The notes under the pieces: generated by a model
Seen by the model: the letters and a program-made list of their open reading frames with translations, nothing else
Told to the model about the DNA's origin: nothing
Database searches by the model: none
Shown here: one piece after another, positions 33,125-46,166 of the stretch
How the letters are laid out: each line of letters begins with the position of its first letter
How positions within the stretch are numbered: position 1 is the first letter of the stretch
Program-made: the position numbers and the translations under genes
Assembly: GCA_022495995.1 (NCBI GenBank)
Contig: JAFEMH010000075.1
Coordinates: 124,001-188,000 of the forward strand
Source: Adenophora triphylla var. japonica
Taxonomy: Eukaryota > Streptophyta > Magnoliopsida > Asterales > Campanulaceae
DNA length: 64,000 bases
Direction: 5' to 3'

Positions 33125-34417
33125 TCTTTGGAAACACAACATCATTACACAGAATCTCAAGAAACTTTGGGAGTTTTCTTTGATTATACAAAAAGGTACA
33201 AAAAAAACTATTTGGGGGTGGGGTGGGGTGTGGTTCATTGAACATTGAAGGTTCGATTAATTTCAAGAGACAAATATTTGGGAAATTGGATATAAAAGAT
33301 TGGTGGTGGGAGGGGTGAAAGAGGGGTGGGGAGTTTATTGGAATGAAATGGGGAGGATGAAAGAAAGGTTCTTGGTTAGGTGGGGGTAGGAAGCCATTGT
33401 TGTTGTTGAAAGGTTATAAAAATGGAAGAGGCCAGAGGAAGAAGACAGGGAGATAATCTGTTTTTTTTTTGTGGTGGGTAGGATTTAGTGAGTAATTTAA
33501 TTATTATCTAGAGGGTAGAAAAGAAATTTCATAAATACTTATTTTTTAAAGAAATGATGAAAATAACATTATTAAGGCCAGCAGTAAAACAAGATGTCAA
33601 TTGTTTGGGGGGGCAGGGGGTGGGGGGTATGGTTCATTGAACATTGAAGGTTCAATTAATTTCAAGAGACAAATTTTTAAAGACACAATGAAAATAACAT
33701 TACTAAGGCCAGCTGTGATACAAGATGTATACATACTCAATCGCATTCCCATTGGCTAGCAGTCTGCTACATATAAATAAATAAATAGGACATCATTTAA
33801 AAAATCTAGCTGTCAAGAATCAATTATCAAATACTGAGAAAGAATAAACCCCATTCCCATTGGCTAGCAGCAATCTGTGTCATCTGCTATATATAAATAA
33901 ATGAATAGACATTATTCAAAAATGAACAGTTGGGCTTTAAAGTAAGGTATTTAATGATGAAAGCTACATAATTTAAAAATCTAGCTGTCAAGAATCAATC
34001 ACCGAGAAAGATGATAACTACTCCCTCCGTTCCGCCAAAGAGGCAAAATTTTTGCCTTGCACGGAAATTAAGAAAAGTGATGTACGAAAGAAAAAAAGTG
34101 TATAATAGAATAAATGTTGTGAGTATAAAAAGTGATGTAGGAAAGAGAAAGTAGGGTAGGGAATAGTTAGTGGATATTTATTGTGAGTATGACAAGCGAA
34201 TCCCACAAATAAAGAAATAATAAAAAAAAATCATTTTTGGATTGTGCCTTTTCAAATGGAATACCCGAAAAGGAAATTTATGCCAAAAGGAAATTTATGC
34301 CATTGTTGTTGTTGAAAGGATTACATACTACTGTGTAGGTATAACTAAGGAGGGGTGGGGAGTTATTTGGCGGAAGTGGAATGAAATTGGGAGGATGAAA
34401 GAAAGGTTCTTGGTTAG
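33125..34417. repeat. Repeat block E, copy 2 (partner 23455-24776)
   Basis: Same order as the partner, with a short deletion near 33155 relative to it. Includes the truncated Stowaway-like element at 34020-34241. Confidence 0.8.
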
Positions 34418-35757
34418 GTGGGGGTAGGAAGCAATTGTTGTTGTTGAAAGGATATGAAAATGGAAGAGGCCAGAGGAAGAAGACAGGGAGATAATTTGTT
34501 TTGTGGGTAGGATTTAATGAGTAATTTAATTATTATCTAGAGGGTAGAAAAGTAATTTTATAAATACTTAATTTTTAAAGAAATGATGAAAATAACATTA
34601 CTAAGGCCAGCTATGAAACAAGATGTCAATTGTTTGGTGGGGGGGGGGAGGTATGGTTCATTGAACATTGAAGGTTCAATTAATTTCAAGAGACAGCTGT
34701 GATATAAGATGTCGATATACTCAATCCTATTCCTATTGGCTAGCAGTCTGCTATATATAAATAATTGAATAGGACATCATTTAAAAAAAGCTAGCAGTCT
34801 GTACATATAAATAAATGAATAGGACATCATTTAAAAATTCTAGCTGTCAAGAATAAATTACTAGAGAAATAAATTACTAGAGAAAGATGATAACTACTGG
34901 GTGCTATTATTTGCACTTCCAAATTTTTAAAAAAAGTAGGGTAAAAAACCTCAATAATTTAAATGTATTATTACTTTAACTTGAAAACTGGACTGATATT
35001 TACTATTAAGCCCCTCTATTTACTACTAGGTCTTAGGCTTATTAATTGTAATATTTCCCTTGTTCCATGAAATATGAATACCCCTTGTTTTTTTCCTTTT
35101 TCCTTCTCAATGTTTTCTATTTTTATTACAAGATCCCAAGTCACAAATAGTTAATTATTTATATTTGTACTTACAATAAATATATTTTTTTTCTCATTAA
35201 TTTTCAAATCGATTTAAATACTCCCTCTGATTTAAAATATCTGTTGAATTTGAACTTTTTACAATTTTTTAAAGAAATACAATTATTACATCAACTTAAT
35301 TATCAATATTATCATTATTTAATATCCGTCTCACTTACATTACTTCTCACCATAAATCAACTAATAAAGTGCAATTAAAATGATTAAGTACAAAGGGTTT
35401 AATTTTATATCTTTCTATTTTCTAGTAAAATAACCAAATCACATATGATTCATTAATTTTCCTTCATGTTTACAAACATAAAAACCTCCAATCATATTTA
35501 TATTATATTAAAATTATTTAAAGAAGTAAAAAAAAATTTGGCAACATGTTTTTCATATTTTTAACTAGAATAAGCCCGTGTCCGAGGACACGTTTTTTTT
35601 AAGCCCGTGTCTGAGGACACGTTTTTTTTTATTATTTAAAATTTTTTTTAAGGGCAAAATGGGAAAGGGACAAATGTATGAGGGCAAAATGGGAAATTCG
35701 ACACATGGTACTGTTCATAGTACTGTAGATAGTGGAGGTGGGTTTTATACTATAGAT
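34418..35757. repeat. AT-rich module, copy 5 of 5
   Basis: Same module, with a small insertion near 35660 and the palindrome pair at about 35576 and 35604. Confidence 0.85.
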
Positions 35758-35759
35758 AA

Positions 35760-36044
35760 TCCCTCCGTCTCAGCCTAAAGTAGACTTCTTTCCTTTTTGG
35801 TCTGTCTCAGCCAAATGTAGACTGTTCTAAATGGAAGGAAATCTTTACTATTTTTTCCACTCATTCTCTCTCCTATTTTACTTTTACACTCACAACACCA
35901 ATCAAATCACTTTTTCTCCCACTCATTCTTTCTCCTATTTAATTTTTCATACTCACAATATTTCCTTCCACTTTTTATTTCTCTTATTTTTTCTTAATTT
36001 GTGTGCCCAAAAATTTGACCTTCATTGGGCTGGGACAGAGGGAG
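35760..36044. mobile_element. Stowaway-type MITE (copy of 2965-3249)
   Basis: Right terminus GGGACAGAGGGAG; left terminus slightly altered. Confidence 0.8.
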
Positions 36045-36492
36045 TATGTTATGTTCTTTTCAACTCTACTAGCCGTTGAAAAGTCATTAGTGTATGAGGC
36101 ATAGTACAACCCACGTGATGATGTTTAAAGTATGAATGCATACACCAACCACTCAATCAATACTAACACACACAAATAGTACCAACCATAAATATCTAGA
36201 AAATGGACTATTTGAAGATATATTTTCACCTTTCTTTTCTCCTTTCCCACTTACCACCCTACTAAATCATCGAATTTTCTTCATATAATTAAGAACTATA
36301 TGCAATCCACATTAAAAAAAAAAAACAATTATATATTTATATGTATTTTATAGTTTCTTTCATATAAATGATTATTTATCTTATCATATACTGTAATTTA
36401 TTAAAAATTAATTTGATGATAAAAAAAGTAAAAACCATTAGGCCTTATAAAGAAATTAATGAATATTAATTGATGCAATCGATAAGTAAATA

Positions 36493-36659
36493 CTCCCTCC
36501 GTCCCGCCAGAAATGTCCCAACTTTCCTTTTTGGGTGTCCCATTAAAATGTTCTAACCCAAAAAAGGAAAGTTTTTTATTACTTTTTTATTTGTGGGACC
36601 CACTTGTCATACTCACAATACATATCCACTAACTATTCTCTACCCCACTTTCTCTTTCC
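36493..36659. mobile_element. Truncated Stowaway-type MITE
   Basis: Left half of the element seen whole at 28445-28732. It breaks at 36659 into unrelated sequence, marking the end of the duplicated block beside the DC1 gene. Confidence 0.75.
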
Positions 36660-37058
36660 TTGTAGAAAGATTTTTAAAAGGATTTTCGTAAAATAGTTTA
36701 ATGGCCTATTCACTCGTAGCTTATTTTCCTACCAATCCTAACATATCATTTGGGATAAAAAAAAAATTGTAATTTAAGAAAGTTAACATATCTCTAATCA
36801 TTCCACTGTTATTACCAATTTAATCACCTACTCCTTTTGTCACATTTAAAATTAGTTAGTAATTTAATTATTATCTAGAGGGTAGAAAAGTAATTTCATA
36901 AATACTTAATTTTTCACAGCACTAATTAAGGCCTATATGAATGAATAAATTAAGATGGTGTTGGCTTTATTTATCTAGATGTCGACATATCTCATCAACA
37001 TATCTCATCAACTTTATTTCATTTCCATTGGCCAGAGAGAGAGAGAGAGAGAGAGAGG
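36660..37058 (+). promoter_or_regulatory. DC1 gene upstream region with (GA)n leader
   Basis: About 400 bp between the truncated MITE and the DC1 ATG. It ends in a (GA)n tract at 37034-37057 that touches the start codon. Bases 36847-36915 match a segment found in every AT-rich module (TAATTTAATTATTATCTAG), and CTAGATGTCGACATA near 36976 also has module counterparts. A TATA-like TTTATTTATC lies near 36966; promoter elements are otherwise inferred. Confidence 0.5.
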
Positions 37059-38976
37059 ATGGAAAGCATTCATCATTTTAGCCATTATGATGATCATCCA
37101 TTGTTCCTCAAAAAATTTGGTGAGAATGAGGAGAAGGAATTTGAGTGTCGGGGGTGTCATGAACAAATCACAGAGAAAGACAACTATTATGCCTGTCAAA
37201 AGTGGTACTGTAGGTTTTATCTACACAAGAAGTGCGCAGATCTGCCTAGAGAGATCAATCTCCCTTTTCATCAACACCCTCTTACTCTACTTGATTATAA
37301 CCCTTATTATTATGACAGAGGAATTGGTGAGTGCAGGATATGTCAACGCAGTGATTGGAAGTGGTTCACCTACCGTTGCTCTTTATGTAAGTTTTGCATC
37401 GATGTCAAATGTAGTTTCTTTCTGCAGGAGGGGAAGAAGAATAATCTTCAACATGAAGGCCACCCACACCCATTAACATTCAACTTCAGATCTTCGTCGT
37501 TCCACTGTGATGCTTGTGATACCAGAGATGAAGACTTATCCTATTTTTGTAACACTTGCTATTTTTGGATCCACAAAAGTTGTGCCTCTGCACCTAAATC
37601 AATTAAAGTTGATCATCATGAAGATCCTTTGTTCCTCGCATATTCTCTTCCAGAACAACACCTAAACTTCGATCAGTTTTGTGAAATCTGCAAAAAGATA
37701 GTGATTCCATCAAAGTGGGTTTACTATTGTGACAATTGCAGATACTTTAATCATATCAAGTGTGCTACATCAAATCCCCCAAGGTTGACGTACGTACATT
37801 CTTCAACCTCCCCATCTCTCTCTCTCCCTTTTTTTTTTTTTTTTTTTTTTTTTGTTTCTCATTTTCTTTGCTATCGGTCTTAGATCGCAATATCTCATAT
37901 TGATAATTGTAGTTTATCTCATCCACAGTACAGGTGAAAGTGAGATCCAAGATGAAGAAGGTGATACAGAATCCAGTCAATTAATGCAACTTCCTTTCCC
38001 TAATCGTGAGTCAGTACTGGATCCACTAAGTCTATTTGTAGCTAATAAAATTGCAAGTGTGGCTAATGATGACGGACCAACAGAGATATCCCATAGGCTT
38101 CATCATCATCCTATAAGTATCTTTACAACTAAGAATGTGGCATACAATGATATGATTTGTGATGGATGCGTGCTTCCTATCTCAGCTCCCTTCTACAGTT
38201 GCAGCAGCAAATGTAACTTCTTTCTCCACAAATTTTGTGCTGAGTTACCAGAAGAGCTCCAATGCCCTCTCGATTCTGGTCATTTAATCAAGGTGACGAA
38301 GTCTAAAAGTTTCTATGATTACTTCCTATGCTCTTTTTGCTTACGATGTTGCAATGGGTTCTTATGTGAGTGTGTATCTTGCCACTTGAAACTTGATATA
38401 GGGTGTGCTTCTAACTTAATTCCCAGTAGAATCAAACACAATTCTCATGGGCAGCATCCACTAGTCAGAAGTTATTTAACTAGACATGAGCGATATTACA
38501 TATGCAATGCTTGCAATCATTCTACAGGCGGCGGCCACACTTATAGCTGCAAAGCTTGCAGTTTCAACCTGTGCATGAAATGTGTCAATTATCCTGGGTC
38601 GGTCAGGCATGAATATGACAGACATTCCATCCCCTTGACCTATCCCCCCATTAAAGACCATCCAAGTGATTTTATTTGTGAAATCTGCGAGGAGGATATT
38701 AACCCAAGGGATTGGATGTATCATTGCAAAGATTGCAACCAATCTTTTCATACTCAATGCTTGTCTCCGATTGATGGGTATTCAAATGTAAAATTTGGTG
38801 GAAAGGTTAATATTGACAAAATTCACACACATCCACTCACATTTGTTAGAAATACTGAAAGCGAGAATGCTTCATGGTGTGGCCAATGTGGTGAAGATTG
38901 GAAGGGGCATCCTATCCTGGAGTGTGCACCCTGTGGTTTCAAACTTTGCATTGACTGCGCATGGAGAAGAATTTGA
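37059..38976 (+). CDS. DC1 domain (cysteine/histidine-rich C1-like) protein
   Basis: Two exons: 37059 to 37789 (or 37783), and 37929 to 38976. The GT-AG intron of about 140 bp contains a long T-run. Both donor choices keep frame with the acceptor at 37928, and the favoured one gives 592 residues. About nine C1-like zinc modules follow one another, four before the intron and five after, each with the HPL / CxxC / CxxC / HxxC spacing (for example CDACDTRDEDLSYFCNTC, CEICEEDINPRDWMYHC). The last module ends CIDCAWRRI-stop. The plant DC1 family is large. The modules bind zinc, and some members are linked to defence, hormone and stress responses; the role of this one is unknown. The start ATG directly follows a (GA)n tract. 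The 3' end is convergent with the TBCCD1 remnant. It is the only apparently intact gene in the window. Confidence 0.9.
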
Positions 38977-39876
38977 GGCATAAAGCTATTAAGTGAATTG
39001 CTTTTGATTATATTGTCGGGTGAATATCTGTTGTAAAGGACAATTTATTTAATTATAAGTGTAATGTCATTAATTCTCTTTTTTATTTAAGCTCCTGTTC
39101 TTCTTGTGTACTCCCAAAATTGAATGGACAAGTTCTTGAAATTCTAGTTAATTATTTTTTTAAATAAGTCACAAAAACCTGTTGCTATAGTTTAAGATTT
39201 TTTTTCTTTCAAAATAACAAATGACTATTGACAATTGAAATTGTAATGTTATTAGTTCTCTTTATTTAAGCTATTAAGATTTTTTTTTTCTTTCAAAATA
39301 GCAATTTTTAAAACTCTGATTTTATCTCTGCAAATGCAGCTCCGAACAACGTTAATAAAACTTCACCAAACCAGCCTATTAATAGCTGCTCAAATAATAA
39401 TTAAGCAGAAGTAGAATGAGATCTATTTCAAAACATCAGCAACGTCCATTTACACACTGAAGAGAGGTGGATTCCAAACAATCCAATCTCAATTGATAGG
39501 GAGAAAGAGGAGCATTAACCTCAGAATAAGTTGGCAAAAGCCGCAAAACAAAACAGCTCGAGTTCATGAGATACACTACAGCGTTAAGGAAAAAGAAACA
39601 GAAAGGAAAGGAAATCGAGCACTACACATTGGAAGTTAAAAGTTTATTCATCGTTAGGAAAATTACAATTGAGTTAGCAATTGCAATCTCGGGGGTAATC
39701 ACAGTTCTTAAATCAAGTATTATTGCAGAACAAAGAGGAGCCTTCACCTAGAGCTGCCTTAGGTGCCAACAGATAAGCCAAGAAGAACTTGTGCACTTGA
39801 AATCCATAAAACAAAAATGTCGCTTTCGGTGCTCGCTTTTATCCTTTGGCACGAAAGGGGTCCACATTGCACTCTG
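38977..39876. other. Convergent intergenic region, DC1 and TBCCD1 3' ends
   Basis: AT-rich, with AATAAAA-like signals possible for either gene. The plus-strand 61-aa ORF at 39566-39751 has no recognisable domain and is probably incidental. Confidence 0.5.
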
Positions 39877-42800
39877 TCATTCGCCTTGTAGACGATACAG
39901 GTTGTCGATGTTTCCTGAAGCTGAAATTTTTTAAAAAGAAATTAGTTCTCCATGTAACTTCTACAATCTAAACAAATATAAAAAAATACAAGTGAATGAA
40001 TTGATAATAATCATAAATTATACCAAAAATTAACAGAAGTATCTATAGTATTAGATATTGTTAATTCAATGATCTTAACCATTATCTTGTACTCCCTCCC
40101 ATCCCAAAATAAATGTCGGGTTTTTAGAAAATGAAATAGTAGTGCAAATTGACATTGGTACAAACCAGGAACAAATACGTACATCACCATTATTAAAATG
40201 TTTGACAAGTCATATACAACACTTATTTTATCAAAAAAGATTCACTATTCATTTTATTATCATAGAACTAATGTTTAGATAGTGAATAACAAGAATATTT
40301 ATGCATCTTTGCCATTAAAGTATTATATAAAAAATACACATTTTCAGAGTGTCCCTCTAAGTGAAACTTGGACATTCATTTAGGGACGGCAGAGTAGTTC
40401 AAATGGCATCATTTGAACCACAATTGTGTCATGGCATTTGTCTATAAACTGTGGAAAAACAAACGAAGTGCATGACTCAGTAATGTAAAAGCATTGGTTA
40501 CCATATAGCCATTCTTTGAAATAGACATGGAGTGCACACGACAGCTCCTTTTTCCTGATATCTTCAAGCTGTCTTTCTCTCAAAACTTGTTTCACATCTG
40601 CTAAATTCTTGTGCTGGAATTAATAAAAACAAGAATAAATTACTGTCAAAACACAACCCTACGAAGAGAAAAAACACTAATGTTAATGAACAAGAAACAC
40701 AAATATCTTGCACTTACGTTTCTCTGCTGTGATTCCATATAGACATCTGGTAAAGGAAATGGATTATCTTTGGTAGAACCAGGTGATTCACCTTCAATCC
40801 AGTTCGGAATCTGTGCAAGAACATCATAGTATCTACTCAATTCTGTCATAAAAATGTATCTAGCTAAAAGTAAACCCATCAGAGCATGTAACTTTATATA
40901 ATAGAAGACAAAAACATACCAAAAAGTTCGTAAACTGATCAGGATCTATACGAGTAGCAGACTCAGCTTGAACATCGGAAACACCAGCAGGATGAGATAT
41001 TGAATCATGTGGATCAACCAAACCAAGCGCTACAGGTTCAGCCCATCTGTTGACACTAGCCTCAATACCAACTTGATTCATGTGCTCCTCCAGTTGCGGG
41101 TAAATGTATTATATGGTGCAACCTGGAGGTACGTAAATGCCAAAAAGTTAATGATATACTATATTCCCTCAAGCTTGATCACATAACAAGGAAAATATAA
41201 ATATATATATAAACGATCAACAGAAGCTAAAAGGCAAGGCACAGATTTCTAGGACAACAAACACACATCTTAGAGCGTTTAATTTGTGGACCTGAGGCCA
41301 CTCTAAACCTCTTCTTGGTAATAACTAGAATGAGAAAAGCATATGTAATGTGGAATTGCAAGACAATGTTTCAGCCTTCAAACGGAGGTAGAAATGTCCC
41401 CCTGTAGCTACTAAACACACTTGGCTAAAAGAATTTATCTCTAGAGCCAAAGGCTCAGAGATAGCCAAATCTGCTGTCGTCGCATAATTATGTAATGAAG
41501 TTGCGGCTGGAGCATAGAAAAAGAACATAAGCCAAAAGCAAGCGCACTAATGAACTAAACTACAAGTAGATATCAAGAAAAGACAGTCACTACATTATGT
41601 GTGCAAATATATTTGTGTGCGACTGTGCAACACATTAAAGTCAATGAAAGGTTGAAATGATCCCAACAGAAAAAAAAAAAAAAAAAAAACTTTGAAAGAG
41701 TATATAATATACTCCGTAGCTCCGAATGATTTTTCACTGTGCAAAGTAAAGAAGTACTAGCAAACAGACCTGTAGCTTATGGTTATCACCAACAATGAGC
41801 GGTTGCTGATTTACCCCCAAATAGAACACACACTCGCGACAATTAGCAATACAGATTCGTTTAGCAGCCAAAATCACATGAACTCTTTCACAGTGTTCAA
41901 TTCTTACAGTCTGAAAAAAGGTGCAATAACCGAAATCCACAATAATAAAACGGAATAGGTAAAGTCCAAATCACTGATATGAAAACATGTGAACCAAGAT
42001 CGTTAGATGTAAACTGTCTTACAGACAATCACACTGAAGCTACAAATTGTAAGTTATACATATTAGAAAATGCATGAACTGAACCCGTCAATCCAGAAAT
42101 GGAAGGCTTGAAAATTAATGGCGCATAAGAAAGAGTCTCAAATAGCAAAAAGAATATCGCAGGCCTAGCAGTGAACTGTCTCTCTACAGTTAACCTAATT
42201 TTACAGTTTTCCCTGTTTCTTTACTGCGGATCATTAGTCAAGGTAGGATGAGCTAAAGGCATATCATGTTGCGTACGGGTGATTTATATGTGTATACTCT
42301 TAAATGCAAGACAACATGTGCGTGAGCGTGTAGGTATGCACATATATGTGTGTGTGCATGTACATAATGCTAAGTAAAGAAGATTATAGCAAAGATAGGG
42401 AAAAGGTACAAAAAAACAAGCACGAAAGATGCATCGGAAAAAAATGCATGTACAAAGAAAAAGAAACAAAGTGATTTAAAAGCATATAACATATGCTGAT
42501 GGTATGCAAAAGCATTTAGAAGTAAAACAAAATTAAAATAAGTCAGGTTTATTAGAAAATGCTCAAGACACTCATGAATAGAACTTTTCGAACAAACAGT
42601 CGAAGCCTTAACTGGCTCAAGAATTTATGGGCAAATAATGCTATTCAAGCTTACTCGACTGGAACTTTGAGCTCTTTGATTTGCATAACAGCCTTACTCA
42701 AGTTAACTGTATTATTTGTAAAATACTTATTGGTTTAATAGGAACATATGCACATTATTCAGAAATCAAAATGACAAAGCATGAGACTTCTCAAAACCTT

Positions 42801-44247
42801 TCAAATACCTTGCCAACCGCCCCAAGCACTCTCGTAGCATCAGAGCATCCATACACAGTAGCATACCTCAAAGGTGCTAAAACGTAAATTACAGATTCAT
42901 GGCAATTTACAACCTGCAGACAGAATGCATATTTAAGTTACGATTCACATTAACATATTTAGAGAATGAAAATTACAGTAATGGTAAATCAGTACAAAAT
43001 GACAGCAGTATCATATTTCAAAGTAAGTGTGCTATAACAAGCTATGAAGAAGCGCTTACAGTTAAAAGAGAACGAAAGTATTAAAAATTAATACTCGATG
43101 GGTGTGGGGTGTACACATAAAGAATCTGTTCTGTAACAAAGTGATTTATAACCAAGTTATTAGTGCCACAGCCAGCATAATAATTACCATAGCTAACCTC
43201 AAAAAACTACATGCTGGGGTTAAAGGGTATGAACAATGGCACAAGAACTTAGGTATCTGAATTTTAGCAAGACACTTATTTGACAAATTATAGTCTGTTA
43301 GTCATATGTTATCAAATGTTAATTTTCCTAGCTTAATAAATGCTTATGCTTCCCCTTCTATAATAGCTTGGGCTCTCAGATATGCAAATTTACTTGGTAT
43401 GTCTGACCACCCGAGAGGCACAAAATATGAGGGCAATGTTAGATAGATGTGCATGTTTCACCCAATTGATAGCTTAAGCTTTAACAAGTGACTAGAACAC
43501 CTTAATGTTATGTGCTACTTAATGCAAGCATGGGTTGCATACCAATTCCTTCAATAAACGCTGATCCCTTAAAATACATAAGCCCAAGAAAGTGCGAATA
43601 TTCAACAACAGATGTACACCACATGTGTCCAATATCCTGAAGGCCTTATCTAGAGTCCAAGCCGATTATAGCATGTAAGAAAATGGAACTAGTAATATAC
43701 AACACAGAGAAAATCCAAATAGAGTGGATGAATAACCCTCGAGAACTATAGTCTAAGAAAATGTGATATTAACCATCAAGAACCATAGTATAAGAAGAGA
43801 ATGAGATACTAATAGTTTCTTGACTTTAACAAACCTGGTAAAAAACCAAAGCATGGCAAAACATACTGACCTTTACAAAAGAGCCTTTCAGTTCAGATGC
43901 TTGCTTTACATATGAAGATTTTGAAACTCCCTCAATAAAACTTGGACCCCTGGCACTGGTTGAGGGTTTTACTGAACTAGCACAGACACAGTCATCTGAA
44001 CATCCTGATCAGAGGCACTGGTTGGGGGTTTCTTTTGCAGTAACTCTTTCAGAAATATGTTCCAGTGCAGACGAAATGTTCTGTAGGAGCCATTCATGAA
44101 CTTGTGCAGCAGAAACGGGGCAGCGGGCATATCAGGATCAGAATTGGCAAAGAATGGAGCATTCTGGCATAAAGGAGTTTTCTCTGATCCTTTATCGCCA
44201 AAATAGATTAGAAATCCAAGATGCTCAAACTTGTCTATCGTCAAAAC
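39877..44247 (-). pseudogene. TBCC domain-containing protein 1 (TBCCD1)-like, 5'-truncated, unit 1
   Basis: Minus-strand exons in order: 44247-43871 (KFEHLGFLIYFGDKGSE), 42913-42809 (35 codons, VIYVLAPLRYATVYGCSDAT), 41910-41770 (47 codons, IEHCERVHVILAAKRICIAN, the TBCC beta-helix core), 41122-40920 (VDPHDSISHPAGVSDVQAES), 40810-40718 (31 codons), 40613-40502, and 39920-39877 (ends LQGE-stop). TBCCD1 relates to tubulin cofactor C and acts in organelle and centrosome positioning in animals and algae; the plant role is less clear. The large N-terminal exon is absent. One base is missing in the fourth exon (..NTF then PQLEEH out of frame), as in the other two units. This unit also lost a C in the first exon, near 44116. 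Intron 6 holds a degenerate MITE. Confidence 0.85.
40092..40394. mobile_element. Degenerate Stowaway-like MITE in TBCCD1 last intron
   Basis: CTCCCTCCCATCCC at the left and GGGACGGCAGAG at the right. Present in all three units (47282-47584, 54485-54787), so it predates the triplication. Confidence 0.6.
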
Positions 44248-45947
44248 CTGGCAAGACAAGAGCAGATCATATAGTGCAAATGCAATTCAATGTCTTCCCA
44301 GAAAACAAAGGCAATGAAAAATAATATAAACCTAAGAGATTAGAAATCCAAGATGCTCAAACTTCTTTATCGTAAAAACTGGCAAGACAAGAGCAATCAT
44401 ATAGTGTAAATGCAATTTAATGTCTTCCGAAAAAACAAAAGTATTGAAAAAATGATATAAACCTACAAGATCAAAAGTTCATTCATACCAAGAAGGACCC
44501 AAAATGATTGCCAACCAAAAAAGTCCAAAAGTCAAATTTCAATACCCAGCATAGAAGGTTTTGGGGTTTGACCTAATCCCTCTCTTTTCTTAAATCCTCT
44601 TAATTTCTGACAACACCTCTTCTAAAGAAACATTCCAACTGAGTTTAAATGTAATAAAGCACCTTTATTTCCAATACATGTTCCTGCTACAGTTGTTGTA
44701 CAATTTTATAAAGGGAAACAAGTTCTAACTAAATCAAGTACCTAAAGAGTTGAATCTCGAAAAATATGGGCAATAATTTCTATAGGTCAATTCCATTTAT
44801 CTTCCATACACCGTGATCCTAAACAGAAGTAAACCTCCATTGATGTAATACCCCACATGCAGATAGAAGGACTAATCATGGTGCTTTTTAGAAACCATAA
44901 CATTCAAGCTTGTACGTACCCCTAGCATTGAAGTTTAGATTTTACAATATTACTACATACTCCCTCCGTCCCACTACAAACTACATACTTTCCTCATATG
45001 GTGTCCCACTACAAACTACACACTTCCTAAAATGGAAATGTTTTATTATTTTTATATTAATGGGACTCACATGTCATACTCACAACAACAATTCAATTAT
45101 TATTCGCTACCCCACTTTCTCTCTCCTACCTCACTTTTCATACTCACAACACCTACTCCACTAACATTTTCCTTAATTCCCGTGCAAATAGTAAGTGTGT
45201 AATTTGTAATGGGACAGAGGGAGTATATTGTTCTGATAAACAATTTTTAGACTAATGTACTTATCCAACAAAAAATGGTTCCACCCTTGCATCTATGATT
45301 GCTAAAATGTTGCAAATGCAAACAGCATTAAGATATGTCCAAGACTGAGTCAATATAACTTGCACTCAATTTGTTTAACCAGAACTGATATAAGATTTAC
45401 CTGTCATATGAGCAAGAACAATGCACGTAAGACAGACAAACTGTTAAGATCCTCGACCAACTGATGGAGCACGTTAAAGAAACTCTCTTAAACTTGAGTC
45501 CTATTTCTCAAGCTAACCCGTTACCCAACCTGATCCCATACTTAGGAGGGTCCCACCCAGAGTCGTAACAATCCACCACGCTCCACATCCGTTGTACTCG
45601 TGTCGGACACTCGTACTCAAGTCGTTTCAACACGAGTATGGCGGGGTGAACCAAAGAGTATCACAGAGAAAAACATTTCCCAGCAACCACCCAAAATTAC
45701 AAAACTGCAAATATCACCAGATTTACGAGACTAAGAGATTTTAAAACAAACTCCATCTCATTATATGATAACTTGATTGCTTGCCCTTAAACTTCAGCAT
45801 ATTAGCATACATCTTATACTTTTGAATTTGCTTTTCTTGATCCCTATATGTTTCGCATCACCCACCCACCTAAAGGCTATTGGTTCAATCCACTATTGAT
45901 AGCAACACATTGTTCATCTCAGCGGGATTGACTGCGGATATATAAAA
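44248..45947. other. Region upstream of truncated TBCCD1, no further exon found
   Basis: Near 44335-44420 there is a partial repeat of the start of the first TBCCD1 exon and its intron (GAAATCCAAGATGCTCAAAC). I found no ORF matching the N-terminal half of TBCCD1, so the truncation appears real. It also contains the MITE at 44960-45223 and the insertion target GTCCA at 45337-45341. Confidence 0.6.
44960..45223. mobile_element. Stowaway-type MITE
   Basis: CTCCCTCCGTCCCAC and GGGACAGAGGGAG termini, flanked by TA. Copies are at 52155-52418 and 59346-59609 in the other units. Confidence 0.9.
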
Positions 45948-46166
45948 ATGGTATTTCCTCATCCAACAGGAATTCACATTAAATTTGGTGGAAAGGTTAA
46001 TATTGACAAAATTCACACACATCCACTCACATTTGTTAGAAATACTGAAAGCGAGAATGCTTCATGGTGTGGCCAATGTGGTGAAGATTGGAAGGGGCAT
46101 CCTATCCTGGAGTGTGCACCCTGTGGTTTCAAACTTTGCATTGACTGCGCATGGAGAAGAATTTGA
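45948..46166 (+). pseudogene. DC1 3' fragment with novel start at the unit junction, 72 aa
   Basis: The last DC1 module (THPLTFVRNTESENASWCGQ to CAWRRI-stop) is joined in frame to eleven new residues starting MVFPHPTG at the unit 1/unit 2 junction. A TATATAAAA stretch lies directly before the ATG, too close to act as its promoter in the usual way. It keeps one complete CxxC/CxxC module, so a small protein is possible, but most likely it is a gene fragment. An identical copy is at 53144-53362. Confidence 0.6.

Larger units (their letters stand above)
38791..45980. repeat. Tandem unit 1 of 3 (7190 bp)
   Basis: The unit begins within the last DC1 exon (AAATTTGGTGG) and runs to the next occurrence of the same phrase at 45981. 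Its sequence is nearly identical to the next unit. Confidence 0.95.

Noticed and set aside
37765..37980. Minus-strand ORF with a long lysine run
   Set aside because: It is the complement of the T-run in the DC1 intron and has no gene-like content.
42284..42469. 61-aa Cys-rich minus-strand ORF repeated three times
   Set aside because: It lies in a TBCCD1 intron and reflects a TG/CA-rich stretch; repetition is due to the triplication.
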